From Nitratireductor luteus (GTDB lineage: Bacteria; Pseudomonadota; Alphaproteobacteria; Rhizobiales; Rhizobiaceae): a stretch of 64,000 nucleotides of DNA. The notes beneath the pieces were generated by a model. It saw nothing but the letters and a program-made list of their open reading frames with translations, did no database searches and was not told the DNA's origin. Shown here one piece after another: positions 54,307 to 62,362 of the stretch. The stretch lies in the NCBI RefSeq assembly GCF_026162365.1, contig NZ_JAOANW010000002.1, positions 398,883 to 462,882 on the forward strand. The letters run 5' to 3'. Each line of letters starts with the position of its first letter. Position 1 is the stretch's first letter. Made by a program: the position numbers and the translations under genes.

Positions 54307-54777
54307 ATGTTCCGATTCTTCACACTCGTCCTGTTGGTCGCTGTGCCTGCCTTCTCCGGCGGTTTCGCGCATGCGAACGATGCGGTGGTCGGCGGGCCGG
54401 TGGCTGCGGAGGTTCTGCGTGTCCTCGATGGCGACACATTCGTCGCCGAAGCGCTGATCTGGCCGAGGCAAAAGATAACGGTCAGCGTGCGCCTGCGCGG
54501 CATCGATGCGCCGGAGATCAGGAGCCGATGCCTGGCGGAAAAGGCGGCGGGGATCGCGGCACGGGAGGCGCTCGCCACCTTGCTCGGCCGGCAGGGCGTT
54601 ACCATCAGCAATATCGGCGGCGGCAAGTATTACGGCCGGGTGATGGCCGACGCCCATACAGCCGATGGTCTCGACATTGCCGAGACCCTGCTGCGACAGC
54701 GGCTTGTGCAGGCTTATGACGGCGGCAGGCGCGAACGCAACTGCGAAGCGCTCGCGCTGAACGAGGATGGCAGGTAG
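54307..54777 (+). CDS. Secreted thermonuclease-like (SNase) protein
   Basis: 156 residues: a signal peptide (FFTLVLLVAVPAFSGGFAHA, cleaved near 24) and a staphylococcal-nuclease OB-fold. Active-site residues are in place: Asp41 and Asp43 (LDGDTF) for calcium, Arg62 or Arg64 with Glu70 (VRLRGIDAPE), and Arg111 (YYGRVMAD). Likely a periplasmic or secreted nuclease for DNA/RNA. Cys76 and Cys in RNCEAL may pair. It is convergent with the DUF1013 gene with only one base between. Confidence 0.85.
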   Translation: MFRFFTLVLLVAVPAFSGGFAHANDAVVGGPVAAEVLRVLDGDTFVAEALIWPRQKITVSVRLRGIDAPEIRSRCLAEKAAGIAAREALATLLGRQGVTISNIGGGKYYGRVMADAHTADGLDIAETLLRQRLVQAYDGGRRERNCEALALNEDGR

Positions 54778-54778
54778 C

Positions 54779-55489
54779 CTATTCCTTGTTGTCGTCGCCT
54801 TCTTCTTCTTCGTTGCGACCCTTCAGGGAGGACAGTTTCGCGAACACGGCGTCGGCGTCCAGCTCCTTGTCCTCGGGTGCCTGTTCGGCGGCATTGTCGC
54901 CGACATCTAGGCCCTCGGTCTCGGACGCCGGCAGCAGTGTGTCGCCCGCAGCTTCGGCCGGGGGTGCGTAACGGGCGGCGCGATGGACTTCCATATCGAG
55001 GTCGATCTGCGAGCACAGGCCAAGCGTCACCGGGTCCATCGGCACGAGGTTGGCGGAGTTCCAGTGCGTGCGGTTGCGGATCTGCTCGATGGTCGATTTG
55101 GTCGTGCCGACGAGGCGCGAAACCTGTGCGTCCTTCAGTTCCGGGTGGTTGCGCACCAGCCAGAGGATGGCGTTGGGCCGGTCCTGACGCTTGGAGAGCG
55201 GCGTGTAGCGCGGGCCCTTGCGCTTGGACTCGGGAACGCGCACCTTGGGCTCGGAAAGCTTCAGGCGGTATTCCGGATTGGCCTCGCCCTTGGCGATTTC
55301 GTCGCGGGTGAGCTGACCGGTCATCACGGGGTCCATTCCCTTGATGCCCTGTGCCGCGTCACCATCGGCGATGGCGCCTACTTCCAGCGGGTGCAGCCTG
55401 CAGAAATCGGCAATCTGCTCGAATGTCAGTGCGGTATTGTCCACCAGCCAGACGGCGGTTGCCTTGGGCATGAGTAGTGCGTTGGCCAT
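54779..55489 (-). CDS. DUF1013 transcriptional regulator (TrcR-like)
   Basis: 236 residues of the DUF1013 family, conserved across alphaproteobacteria. The N-terminal ~160 residues are the domain: LMPKATAVWLVDNTALTFEQIADFCRLHPLEVGAIADGD, a Lys/Arg stretch, and NAILWLVRNHPELKDAQVSRLVGTTKSTIEQIRNRTHWN, which reads as a helix-turn-helix. The last ~75 residues are an acidic tail. In Caulobacter relatives this family has been reported as an RNA-polymerase-associated cell-cycle regulator; I recall the name TrcR but cannot verify it. A GC hairpin lies in its leader, 20 bases before the start. Confidence 0.85.
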   Translation of the reverse strand: MANALLMPKATAVWLVDNTALTFEQIADFCRLHPLEVGAIADGDAAQGIKGMDPVMTGQLTRDEIAKGEANPEYRLKLSEPKVRVPESKRKGPRYTPLSKRQDRPNAILWLVRNHPELKDAQVSRLVGTTKSTIEQIRNRTHWNSANLVPMDPVTLGLCSQIDLDMEVHRAARYAPPAEAAGDTLLPASETEGLDVGDNAAEQAPEDKELDADAVFAKLSSLKGRNEEEEGDDNKE

Positions 55490-55508
55490 GGCATAGAATC
55501 CTTTTCTT

Positions 55509-55531
55509 CGCCCGCCTCCCAGGGGCGGGCG
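55509..55531 (-). promoter_or_regulatory. Hairpin in the DUF1013 leader next to the ribosome site
   Basis: On the minus strand CGCCCGCC-N7-GGCGGGCG ends 20 bases before the DUF1013 start, immediately before the GAAGAAAAGG ribosome site. It may influence translation. There is no T-run, so it is not a terminator for the plus strand. Confidence 0.4.
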
Positions 55532-55742
55532 GTGGTCAAAGCCACCAATTTGGGTAAATCACGGGCACATATAACGGCATTTTCCCGTGATCGCAATGCG
55601 CTTGGAACACTGTCTTTTATTGGCGCCGGCAGGCGACCGTTCGCCGTCCACAGCTCCGTTACAGAACCGTCATCCACCCGTCACGCGCCTGAAACGGTCA
55701 TCCTCCAATAAGCCTCATTCCATTCAGGCGAGGGAGACAATA

Positions 55743-57944
55743 ATGAGAAGATATATGGTTCCGGGCGCGTTCGCTGCCGCGCTTTCGGTCACAACGGCCA
55801 TACCGGCATTCGCCGACATGGCCTTCAACCGCGTGGCGACATTCCCGGTGGCCATGAACCTTCCGGCCGATATCGATGCCGCTACCGAGACATCTTCTGA
55901 GATCGTCGCGGTCAGCGAAGACGGAAACCTCCTGGCCTACTCCGACAGTCCGCTGGGTGCGGTCGGGTTCATCGATATTTCCGATGTCCGCGCGCCGAAG
56001 GCCGGCGGCATCCTCAAGATCGACGGCGAGCCCACTTCCGTGGTTATTTCGCGCGGCAAGGTCATTGCCGGGATCAACACATCGGCGAGCTATGCCGAGC
56101 CTTCCGGTAACCTCATGGTCATCGACCTCCAAACCGGGGCCGGAACCGCCTCCTGCACGCTTGCCGGACAGCCCGATTCCGTGGCCGTCAGCAGGGACGG
56201 GCAATATCTGGCCGTCGCCATCGAAAACGAGCGCGACGAGGATCTGAACGACGGTGTCATCCCGCAATTGCCGGCGGGGAACCTGCAGGTATTCGCGCTG
56301 GATGCCGGCGAGCCGGTTTGCGATACGGTCAAAACTGTGGATCTGACCGGTATCGCCGAGATCGCCGGCGAAGATCCCGAGCCCGAGTTCGTGGACTTCA
56401 ACGATGCGGGCGAGATCGTCGTCACGCTCCAGGAAAACAACCATATCGCCATTGTCTCGGCCGAAAGCGGCGAGGTCGTCAGCCACTTCTCTGCGGGCTC
56501 GGCGTCCGCCGCCGGGATCGACCTTTCCGACAATGGCGCGCTCGACTTCACCGAGCAGGCGAGCGATCTGCGGCGTGAACCGGACGCGGTGAAGTGGCTC
56601 GACAATGATCGTCTCGTGACCGCCAATGAGGGCGACTACGAAGGCGGCTCGCGCGGCTTCACGATTTTCTCGAAACAGGGCGAAGTGCTGTTCGATTCGG
56701 GCGCGGAGCTTGAGCACCGCGCGGCGATGGCCGGCCACTATCCGGACAAGCGCTCCGACGCCAAGGGCGCCGAACCGGAAGGGCTTGAGGTCAAGCGCTT
56801 CGGCGACACGCAATATATCTTCGTGGCGCTGGAACGTGCCTCGCTGATCGCGGTCTACCGCGATACCGGCGATGCGCCGGAATTCGTGCAGGTTCTGCCC
56901 TCGGGCATCGGACCGGAAGGGCTGGTTGCGATCCCCGGCCGCAACCTGCTGGTGACGGCCAATGAGGCGGATTTGGTCGAAGACGGCGGCGCGCGGTCGC
57001 ATGTGATGGTCTACGAGCTCAGCGAGGACCGTGCCGCCTATCCGACGATCCGCTCGGTCATGAAGGACGGCGCGCCGATTGGCTGGGGCGCGTTATCGGG
57101 CCTTGCCGCCGATCCTTCAAAGGCCGGCAGGCTCTACGCCGTTTCCGACTCCTTCTACCGTTCGCAGCCGGCGATTTTCACGATAGACGCGGCCGGGGAG
57201 CCGGCCGAGATCACTGACCGTATCCTCGTCACGCGGGACGGCGCTCCGGCGCAGAAGCTTGACCTTGAAGGCATCGTGAGCGACGGCGAAGGCGGGTTCT
57301 GGCTGGCCTCCGAAGGCCGCAGCGACCGGCTCACGCCGCACGCGCTCTATTACGTCAATGGCAAGGGTGAGATCCGGAAAGAAGTCGCGTTCCCCGCAGA
57401 ACTCCTCGCGCATGAGATCCGCTTCGGCATGGAAGGCGTCACGCTGGTGGGCGAGGGCGACGATCAGATGCTGGTCATGGCGATGCAGCGCGAATGGAAG
57501 GACGATCCCGCCGGCCAGGTGAAGCTGGTCGCCTACAAGCCGGCGAGCGGCGAATGGTCCGCCGTGCGATATCCGCTCGACAAGGGCGAGGCCGGCTGGG
57601 TGGGCCTGTCGGAGATCACCGCCCATGACGGCAAGCTCTACATCGTCGAGCGCGACAACCAGATCGGCTCTGCGGCCAGGATCAAGAAGCTCTACAGCGT
57701 AGCTCTTGACGGCTTCGCGCCGGCTGCACTGGGCGGCGAGCTGCCGCTGGTGGAAAAGACCCTGGAGCGCGATCTGATCGAGGACATGCGCCGGGCCACC
57801 AACGGCTTCGTGGTCGACAAGATCGAGGGGTTCACCATCGACGCGGCGGGCAACGCCTTCTTCGTCACGGACAATGACGGCATCGACGATTCCTCCGGCG
57901 AGACGATCTTCGTCAATCTGGGGCAGTTGAAGGCGATGAACTGA
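55743..57944 (+). CDS. Exported esterase-like activity of phytase family protein with beta-propeller
   Basis: 733 residues. The signal peptide (VPGAFAAALSVTTAIPAFA) ends near 23. The N-terminal ~390 residues read as a choice-of-anchor-I type beta-propeller (repeated NLLAYSDSPLGAVGFIDISD, GQPDSVAVSRDGQYLAVAIENE and PEGLEVKRFGDTQYIFVALERASLIAVY). The C-terminal half carries the phytase-like esterase block (WGALSGLAADPSKAGRLYAVSDSFY, DLEGIVSDGEGGFWLASEGR, MEGVTLVGEGDDQMLVMAMQ, FVTDNDGIDDSSGE). Family members are linked to phosphate scavenging from organic esters. The start at 55743 follows GAGGGAGACAATA. A terminator follows. No Pho box was recognised upstream. Confidence 0.8.
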   Translation: MRRYMVPGAFAAALSVTTAIPAFADMAFNRVATFPVAMNLPADIDAATETSSEIVAVSEDGNLLAYSDSPLGAVGFIDISDVRAPKAGGILKIDGEPTSVVISRGKVIAGINTSASYAEPSGNLMVIDLQTGAGTASCTLAGQPDSVAVSRDGQYLAVAIENERDEDLNDGVIPQLPAGNLQVFALDAGEPVCDTVKTVDLTGIAEIAGEDPEPEFVDFNDAGEIVVTLQENNHIAIVSAESGEVVSHFSAGSASAAGIDLSDNGALDFTEQASDLRREPDAVKWLDNDRLVTANEGDYEGGSRGFTIFSKQGEVLFDSGAELEHRAAMAGHYPDKRSDAKGAEPEGLEVKRFGDTQYIFVALERASLIAVYRDTGDAPEFVQVLPSGIGPEGLVAIPGRNLLVTANEADLVEDGGARSHVMVYELSEDRAAYPTIRSVMKDGAPIGWGALSGLAADPSKAGRLYAVSDSFYRSQPAIFTIDAAGEPAEITDRILVTRDGAPAQKLDLEGIVSDGEGGFWLASEGRSDRLTPHALYYVNGKGEIRKEVAFPAELLAHEIRFGMEGVTLVGEGDDQMLVMAMQREWKDDPAGQVKLVAYKPASGEWSAVRYPLDKGEAGWVGLSEITAHDGKLYIVERDNQIGSAARIKKLYSVALDGFAPAALGGELPLVEKTLERDLIEDMRRATNGFVVDKIEGFTIDAAGNAFFVTDNDGIDDSSGETIFVNLGQLKAMN

Positions 57945-57982
57945 ACGGGTCGCCGCCGCGCCTGCGACCGAACGCTCTTGAG

Positions 57983-58010
57983 ATGCCCCGGACTTGCGCC
58001 GGGGCATTTT
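57983..58010. terminator. Two-way terminator between convergent genes
   Basis: ATGCCCCGG-N7-CCGGGGCAT followed by TTT on the plus strand, between the phytase-like gene and the oxidoreductase gene. A-rich flanks allow use from both sides. Confidence 0.8.
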
Positions 58011-58017
58011 CATGACG

Positions 58018-59025
58018 CTATGCCACGTCCAGCACGATCTTTCCGATGTGGTCGCCTTCCTCCATGCGTTCATGCGCCCGCCAAGCGTCAGCGAGCGGGA
58101 AAATCATGTCCATGACCGGGGCAATCTTGCGGGCGGCGAGCAGGGGCCAGACATGGGCTTCGAGCTCCGTAGCGATCTGTCCCTTGAAGGCGGTCGAGCG
58201 GGGGCGGAGCGTCGAACCCGTATGGGTAAGGCGCTTCATCATCAGCTTCGAGAAATTGACCGTCGCCTTGATGCCGCTCAGAAATGCGATCTGGACGATA
58301 CGCCCATCCATCGCCGCCGCCTCATAATTGCGGTCGATATAATCGCCGCCGACCATGTCGAGAATGACGTCCGCCCCGCGCCCGTCGGTCAACTCCTGCA
58401 CTCTCTCGACGAAGTCCTCCTCGCGATAGTTGATGGCCCGCGCGGCGCCGAGATCCGTGCAGGCGGCGCATTTGACCTCGGTGCCGGCGGTCGCCAGCAC
58501 CGTCGAGCCGAACGCTGTGCCGAGCTGGATCGCGGCGGTGCCGATGCCGGAGGATCCGCCATGGACCAGCAGCGTTTCGCCGGGCTTCAAGCCGCCGCGC
58601 TGGAACACGTTGTGCCAGACGGTGAAGAAGGTTTCAGGCAGGGCTGCTGCCTCGGTGAAGGTGAAGCCGTGCGGAATGGCCAGCGCATTGGTTCCATGCA
58701 CGGTGCAGTATTCGGCATAGCCGCCGCCGGGCGTCAGCGCCGTCACATGGTCGCCCTTGCGCCAGCGCATGACGCCGTCGCCGGTGGCCACCACTTCGCC
58801 GGCTACTTCCAGCCCCGGCAGGTCGGACGCGCCGGGCGGAGGCGGGTATGTTCCCTTGCGCTGGGCGACGTCCGGCCTGTTGACGCCGGCGGCGCGCACG
58901 CGAATGAGAATTTCGCCTTCCTTCGGTTTGGGCAGCGGACGCATCTGCGGCTTCAACACCATCGGCCCGCCGGGCTCGGTGATCGCAATTACCGTCATCA
59001 TTCCTGGGAGATCGAGTGGCGACAT
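58018..59025 (-). CDS. NAD(P)H quinone oxidoreductase, zeta-crystallin type
   Basis: 335 residues of the zinc-free MDR family. The GroES-like N-terminal part carries AGVNRPDVAQRKGTYPPPPGASDLPGLEVAGEVV. The nucleotide domain carries LLVHGGSSGIGTAAIQLGTAFGSTVLATAG. It lacks structural zinc cysteines and ends DAWRAHERMEEGDHIGKIVLDV, as in PIG3/QOR enzymes that reduce quinones with NADPH. The start at 59025 (MSPLDLPGMMTV) follows AAAGG; ATGs at 59001/58998 are alternatives. It is divergent from DUF1192, a pairing seen in many rhizobia. Confidence 0.9.
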   Translation of the reverse strand: MSPLDLPGMMTVIAITEPGGPMVLKPQMRPLPKPKEGEILIRVRAAGVNRPDVAQRKGTYPPPPGASDLPGLEVAGEVVATGDGVMRWRKGDHVTALTPGGGYAEYCTVHGTNALAIPHGFTFTEAAALPETFFTVWHNVFQRGGLKPGETLLVHGGSSGIGTAAIQLGTAFGSTVLATAGTEVKCAACTDLGAARAINYREEDFVERVQELTDGRGADVILDMVGGDYIDRNYEAAAMDGRIVQIAFLSGIKATVNFSKLMMKRLTHTGSTLRPRSTAFKGQIATELEAHVWPLLAARKIAPVMDMIFPLADAWRAHERMEEGDHIGKIVLDVA

Positions 59026-59134
59026 GATCCCAAACCTTTCATATTGCCGGAGGAAACACAGGCGGGTCATTGAATTGCCCACCGAATACCATCTTATGTA
59101 TTCTGCGAATCGTATGTGGCAACGGATGTCGGTT

Positions 59135-59329
59135 ATGGGCACTGAAGACGAAGACGCGGTAAAGGGAAATCCCCAGTTCACGCTTGGCCAGGACCTGTCC
59201 ACGCTGTCGGTCGAGGAGTTGAAGCGCAGTATCGACCTGCTGCAAAAGGAGATTGCGCGGATCGAACAGGAGATAGCAGCCAAGGATTCGACCAAGGCCG
59301 CGGCCGAGGCAGTATTCAAGGGCGGTTGA
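59135..59329 (+). CDS. DUF1192 small coiled-coil protein
   Basis: 64 residues. GQDLSTLSVEELKRSIDLLQKEIARIEQEIAAKDSTKAAAEAVFK is the DUF1192 pattern: LSVEEL followed by a heptad helix. Function unknown; conserved in alphaproteobacteria next to a quinone oxidoreductase gene. In-frame ATGs at 59114 and 59126 are alternative starts. A dispersed repeat follows the gene. Confidence 0.8.
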   Translation: MGTEDEDAVKGNPQFTLGQDLSTLSVEELKRSIDLLQKEIARIEQEIAAKDSTKAAAEAVFKGG

Positions 59330-59379
59330 CAGGCCGAAGACCGTCGAACGAGCCGGGTGCGCCGGCATGCGACGTCAGG

Positions 59380-59432
59380 CATGATTCCGAAAAGTGGGGA
59401 CAGGTTTTTGGAAAAGATCATGCTCCAACAAG
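59380..59432. repeat. Dispersed rhizobial repeat (ATGATTCCGAAAAGTGG type)
   Basis: CATGATTCCGAAAAGTGG...GGTTTTTGGAAAAGATCATG with partly inverted ends, followed by CTCCAACAA. This sequence type is scattered many times in Hyphomicrobiales genomes. It lies between DUF1192 and the MFS gene. Confidence 0.75.
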
Positions 59433-59490
59433 GGGATTAATCGGGATGACGGTTCTCCGAAAAATTATCCCGATCTAAAGAGGGGCATTC

Positions 59491-60753
59491 ATGCTTTCAT
59501 CCTTCGGCTCCATCATTGCCCTGCTTCTGGGCACGGCATTTCTGCTGGCGGGCTCCGGGCTGCACAGCCTGCTGCTGCCGCTGCGGGGGCAATTCGAGGG
59601 GTTCTCGACAGCCTCTCTCGGTCTTCTGGGCACTGCCTGGGCCGTCGGGTTCATCGGCGGCTGTTTCCTTGCGCCGCGCCTGGTGCGCCGGGCGGGCCAT
59701 GTGCGTGCCTTCAGCGCCTTTGCCGCGACCGCTGCGATCGTCGCCCTCTTGTCCGGCATGTGGGTGGATTCGGTCGGGTGGATCATATTGCGCATTTTCA
59801 CCGGCTTCACCATGGCCGGGGCCTTCATGGTCATCGAGAGCTGGCTCAACGAGCGCTCGACCAATGAATCGCGCGGCACGATCTTCGGCTTCTATATGAT
59901 GGTAACCCATTCGTCGCTGATGGCCGGACAGCTCGTCGTCACCTCGGCCGATGTCTCGACGGCTATGCTGTTCATGCTTACGGGTATCCTGTTCTGCCTG
60001 GCGCTCATTCCGACGGCCATCTCGTCGGCGGTAACGCCCGCGCCGCTCGCCGAGGTGTCCCTCGACGTCAAGGGGCTGTATCAGAACTCACCGGTGGCGG
60101 CGATCGCCTGTGTGCTCGTCGGCGTGGCCAACGGAGCATGGGGCACGCTCGGCGCCGTCTACGGCGCGGAAATCGGCATCACGACGGTGCAGATCGCGGT
60201 GATGATGAGCATTGCCGTTCTGGCCGGCGCAATCGGCCAGATGCCGGCGGGGCGGCTTTCCGACCGGACCGACAGGCGCTATGTGATGGCGGGCGCGGCA
60301 TTCGGCTCGGCGCTGGTGGCCATCGCCATCTTTCTGATGGCGCCGCGATCGGGCTGGATCATCATCGCCATGACAGCCGTCTATGGCCTGATGGCCTATA
60401 CGCTCTATTCGCTGGCCGTCGCCCATGCCAACGACCACGCTGCGTCCACGGATTTCGTGAAGGTGTCGAGCGGCCTTCTCCTGCTCTACGGTTTCGGCAC
60501 GATGGCCGGGCCCATTCTCGCCGGCGTGCTCATGCAGGGGCTGCGGCCGGAAAGCCTTTTCCTGGTCACCGGGGCGGCTCATCTGGGCGTGGCCGGCTAT
60601 GCCATGCTGCGCGTTTCCCGCCGTGCTCCGGTCCCGGTCGAGAAGAGGGAGGCGTTCAATGTCCTGCCGGCCGAAAGGGCTGTCACGCCGCAGGCTCTCA
60701 TGCTCGATCCGCGCGCCGATTCGGAGGACGAGCCGGGGTCGCCGCCTGCTTGA
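59491..60753 (+). CDS. MFS transporter, YcaD-like
   Basis: 420 residues with twelve predicted helices. It shares with the gene at 2616-3956 the loop 2-3 motif (APRLVRRAGHVRAF), the helix-4/5 motif (MVIESWLNERSTNESRGTIFG) and the helix-8/9 loop (GRLSDRTDRRYVM), all typical of YcaD-like carriers. The C-terminal ~40 residues are polar. The substrate is unknown. The ribosome site AAAGAGGGG precedes the ATG by six bases. A hairpin follows the stop. Confidence 0.88.
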   Translation: MLSSFGSIIALLLGTAFLLAGSGLHSLLLPLRGQFEGFSTASLGLLGTAWAVGFIGGCFLAPRLVRRAGHVRAFSAFAATAAIVALLSGMWVDSVGWIILRIFTGFTMAGAFMVIESWLNERSTNESRGTIFGFYMMVTHSSLMAGQLVVTSADVSTAMLFMLTGILFCLALIPTAISSAVTPAPLAEVSLDVKGLYQNSPVAAIACVLVGVANGAWGTLGAVYGAEIGITTVQIAVMMSIAVLAGAIGQMPAGRLSDRTDRRYVMAGAAFGSALVAIAIFLMAPRSGWIIIAMTAVYGLMAYTLYSLAVAHANDHAASTDFVKVSSGLLLLYGFGTMAGPILAGVLMQGLRPESLFLVTGAAHLGVAGYAMLRVSRRAPVPVEKREAFNVLPAERAVTPQALMLDPRADSEDEPGSPPA

Positions 60754-61101
60754 TTCTCAACTTCACACAACTACTTCCCGAAGGCCCATGCGAGCCTTCG
60801 GGAATGCAAGTGCCGTAGCTCCATCGTCCCGGCCACCGCACGGCGATCCAGGCCCCGCAGAAGGGGCTGCCGGTTCTGAAGTGCGCTGGGGCAAGGACTG
60901 GGGCCGTGCTCTATGCCGTTCTTCCAACAGGTCCCGGACAGCCCTTTGGGCTTCCAGGACGACCAAGGAAGAGAGGCTCTGCACAACCATCGTGCCCGAC
61001 AGCATCTGCCCGAAAATCGGAATCGATTTCCGGAAAGCACGATGCGTAGGCTCGAAGAGCTAGAGCGTCCTTGCGCAGCGTCCGAATGGACGCCCGGCGC
61101 T
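60754..61101. other. 348-base region without a recognised gene
   Basis: It holds a strong hairpin just after the MFS gene, then about 210 bases with an 80-codon open frame on the minus strand (61005-60763) that I cannot link to any family, then repeat sequence from 61018. The open frame overlaps the hairpin and begins next to the repeat, so it is more likely a remnant or chance frame than a gene. Confidence 0.5.
60775..60804 (+). terminator. Strong hairpin after the MFS gene
   Basis: TTCCCGAAGGC pairs perfectly with GCCTTCGGGAA around an 8-base loop, 22 bases after the stop. No T-run follows, so termination is likely but unproven. Confidence 0.55.
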
Positions 61102-61104
61102 CTA
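61018..61104. repeat. Dispersed rhizobial repeat mosaic
   Basis: GGAATCGATTTCCGGAAAGC followed by a TAGAGCG/CGCTCTA stem (61061-61104) enclosing GCGTCC-GAAT-GGACGC. The same hairpin occurs at 6205-6244 and in part at 1851-1868. Its right arm supplies the stop codon of the minus-strand DUF465 gene. Confidence 0.8.
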
Positions 61105-61281
61105 ATGTCGCGTAGCGCCGACCCGTATCTTTTCTATCTCGTCCTTGATGGCCAGCTTGCGTCTTTTCAGCTGGGCGATCTGCAGAGCATCGGTTGACGG
61201 ATGCAACAATGCATCATCGATTTCACGTTCAAGATCGCCATGTTTGCGCTGCAATTCGGCAAGATGGGACTCAAGCGACAT
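61102..61281 (-). CDS. DUF465 (YdcH-like) small coiled-coil protein
   Basis: 59 residues: MSLESHLAELQRKHGDLEREIDDA, a turn (HPSTDALQI), then AQLKRRKLAIKDEIEKI. This is the DUF465/YdcH helical hairpin, which ends in the conserved LK-x-KLxxKDEI block. Function unknown. The start at 61281 follows AAGGGAG seven bases upstream. The stop codon TAG comes from a palindromic repeat (61061-61104), so the last few residues may have been changed by repeat insertion. A second DUF465 gene is divergent from it. Confidence 0.85.
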   Translation of the reverse strand: MSLESHLAELQRKHGDLEREIDDALLHPSTDALQIAQLKRRKLAIKDEIEKIRVGATRH

Positions 61282-61530
61282 GGTATGCTCCCTTCGGTTC
61301 CTCGTGGTCCGTATGAAACACCACCCGCCCTATTGGTGACGGTACGATGACACTGTGCCATCCTTGTGGCAGCTTGTCGAATGGCCCGTGGTAGGATTTC
61401 GCCGGGGTGCAAAATGTGATATTAGGCGGCGCCGTTGCGGGAGACGAAACGGGCTGGCTGCCGTCGGCTTCCGGCAACCGCCGGAAGCGATCCAGGAGAT
61501 GGTGCATATGCGGCGGAGTGACATCGGATC

Positions 61531-61740
61531 GTGAACAGATCGGACCAGGATAAGGCGGATATCCGCCTTGAATTCGCGCGCCTGAAACAGGATCATGCCG
61601 ACTTCGACGCGGCCATCAACGCGATGATAGCCACCGGATGCGACCCCTTGCGGATCCAGCGGATGAAGAAGAAAAAACTCGCGCTCAAGGACCGTCTGCA
61701 AGAGCTGGAAGACCGAATCATTCCCGACATTATCGCCTGA
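61531..61740 (+). CDS. DUF465 (YdcH-like) small coiled-coil protein
   Basis: 69 residues: RLEFARLKQDHADFDAAINAM, the turn TGCDPLRIQRM, then KKKKLALKDRLQELEDRIIPDI. It has the same helical-hairpin family and the same LxxKD motif as the divergent gene at 61102-61281. The start is GTG at 61531. The 249-base divergent region between them shows no other gene. It lies upstream of purE, as in many rhizobia. Function unknown. Confidence 0.85.
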   Translation: MNRSDQDKADIRLEFARLKQDHADFDAAINAMIATGCDPLRIQRMKKKKLALKDRLQELEDRIIPDIIA

Positions 61741-61807
61741 GAACCCTTTAAAAATGGATCGGGCCCGCCTTGCGGCGCGTTGCCGCTTGGAATAGAGCAG
61801 CTTCATT

Positions 61808-61840
61808 CCATCTTGAATCTGACGAGCCATCTTGAATCTG
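61808..61840 (+). repeat. Direct repeat of CCATCTTGAATCTG upstream of purE
   Basis: Two exact 14-bp copies (61808-61821 and 61827-61840) with a 5-base spacer, ending 24 bases before the purE start. They could be tandem binding sites or a duplication scar. Confidence 0.55.
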
Positions 61841-61864
61841 GCTTGAAATCTCGCGGGACATGAC

Positions 61865-62362
61865 ATGGACAGCAAACGCGCCGACGTCGCCATCATCATG
61901 GGCAGCCAGTCGGATTGGGCGACCATGCGTCATGCGGCCGAAACGCTCGAGGCGCTTGGTATCGGCCATGAGGCGCTGATCGTTTCCGCCCACCGCACAC
62001 CTGACAGGCTCTACGATTTCGCCAAGGGCGCGAAGGGTGCGGGGTTTCAGGTCGTCATCGCGGGTGCCGGCGGGGCCGCCCACCTGCCCGGCATGACCGC
62101 GGCGCTGACCCCGCTGCCGGTATTCGGCGTCCCGGTCGAATCGCACGCGCTTTCGGGGCAGGATTCGCTTCTTTCCATCGTGCAGATGCCGGCGGGCATT
62201 CCGGTCGGCACCCTCGCAATCGGCCGGGCCGGAGCGGTCAACGCGGCGCTGCTTGCCGCCGCCGTCCTGGCGCTGCGTGACGCGGACCTGGCCAAGCGGC
62301 TGGATGCCTGGCGGGCCGAGCAAGCTGAAAAGGTCGCCCAAAAACCGGTGGATGAAGCATGA
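61865..62362 (+). CDS. purE: N5-carboxyaminoimidazole ribonucleotide mutase
   Basis: Class I PurE that moves the carboxyl of N5-CAIR to C4 in purine synthesis. 165 residues. Active-site loops are intact: [41 protein letters not shown] and [13 protein letters not shown]. The start is the only ATG near CGGGACATGAC. Its stop overlaps purK by four bases (ATGA), so the two are coupled and act in sequence with PurK. Confidence 0.97.
   Translation: MDSKRADVAIIMGSQSDWATMRHAAETLEALGIGHEALIVSAHRTPDRLYDFAKGAKGAGFQVVIAGAGGAAHLPGMTAALTPLPVFGVPVESHALSGQDSLLSIVQMPAGIPVGTLAIGRAGAVNAALLAAAVLALRDADLAKRLDAWRAEQAEKVAQKPVDEA

Noticed and set aside
55509..55531. Hairpin as a terminator for plus-strand transcription
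   Set aside because: No T-run follows on the plus strand, and it lies in the leader of the minus-strand DUF1013 gene.
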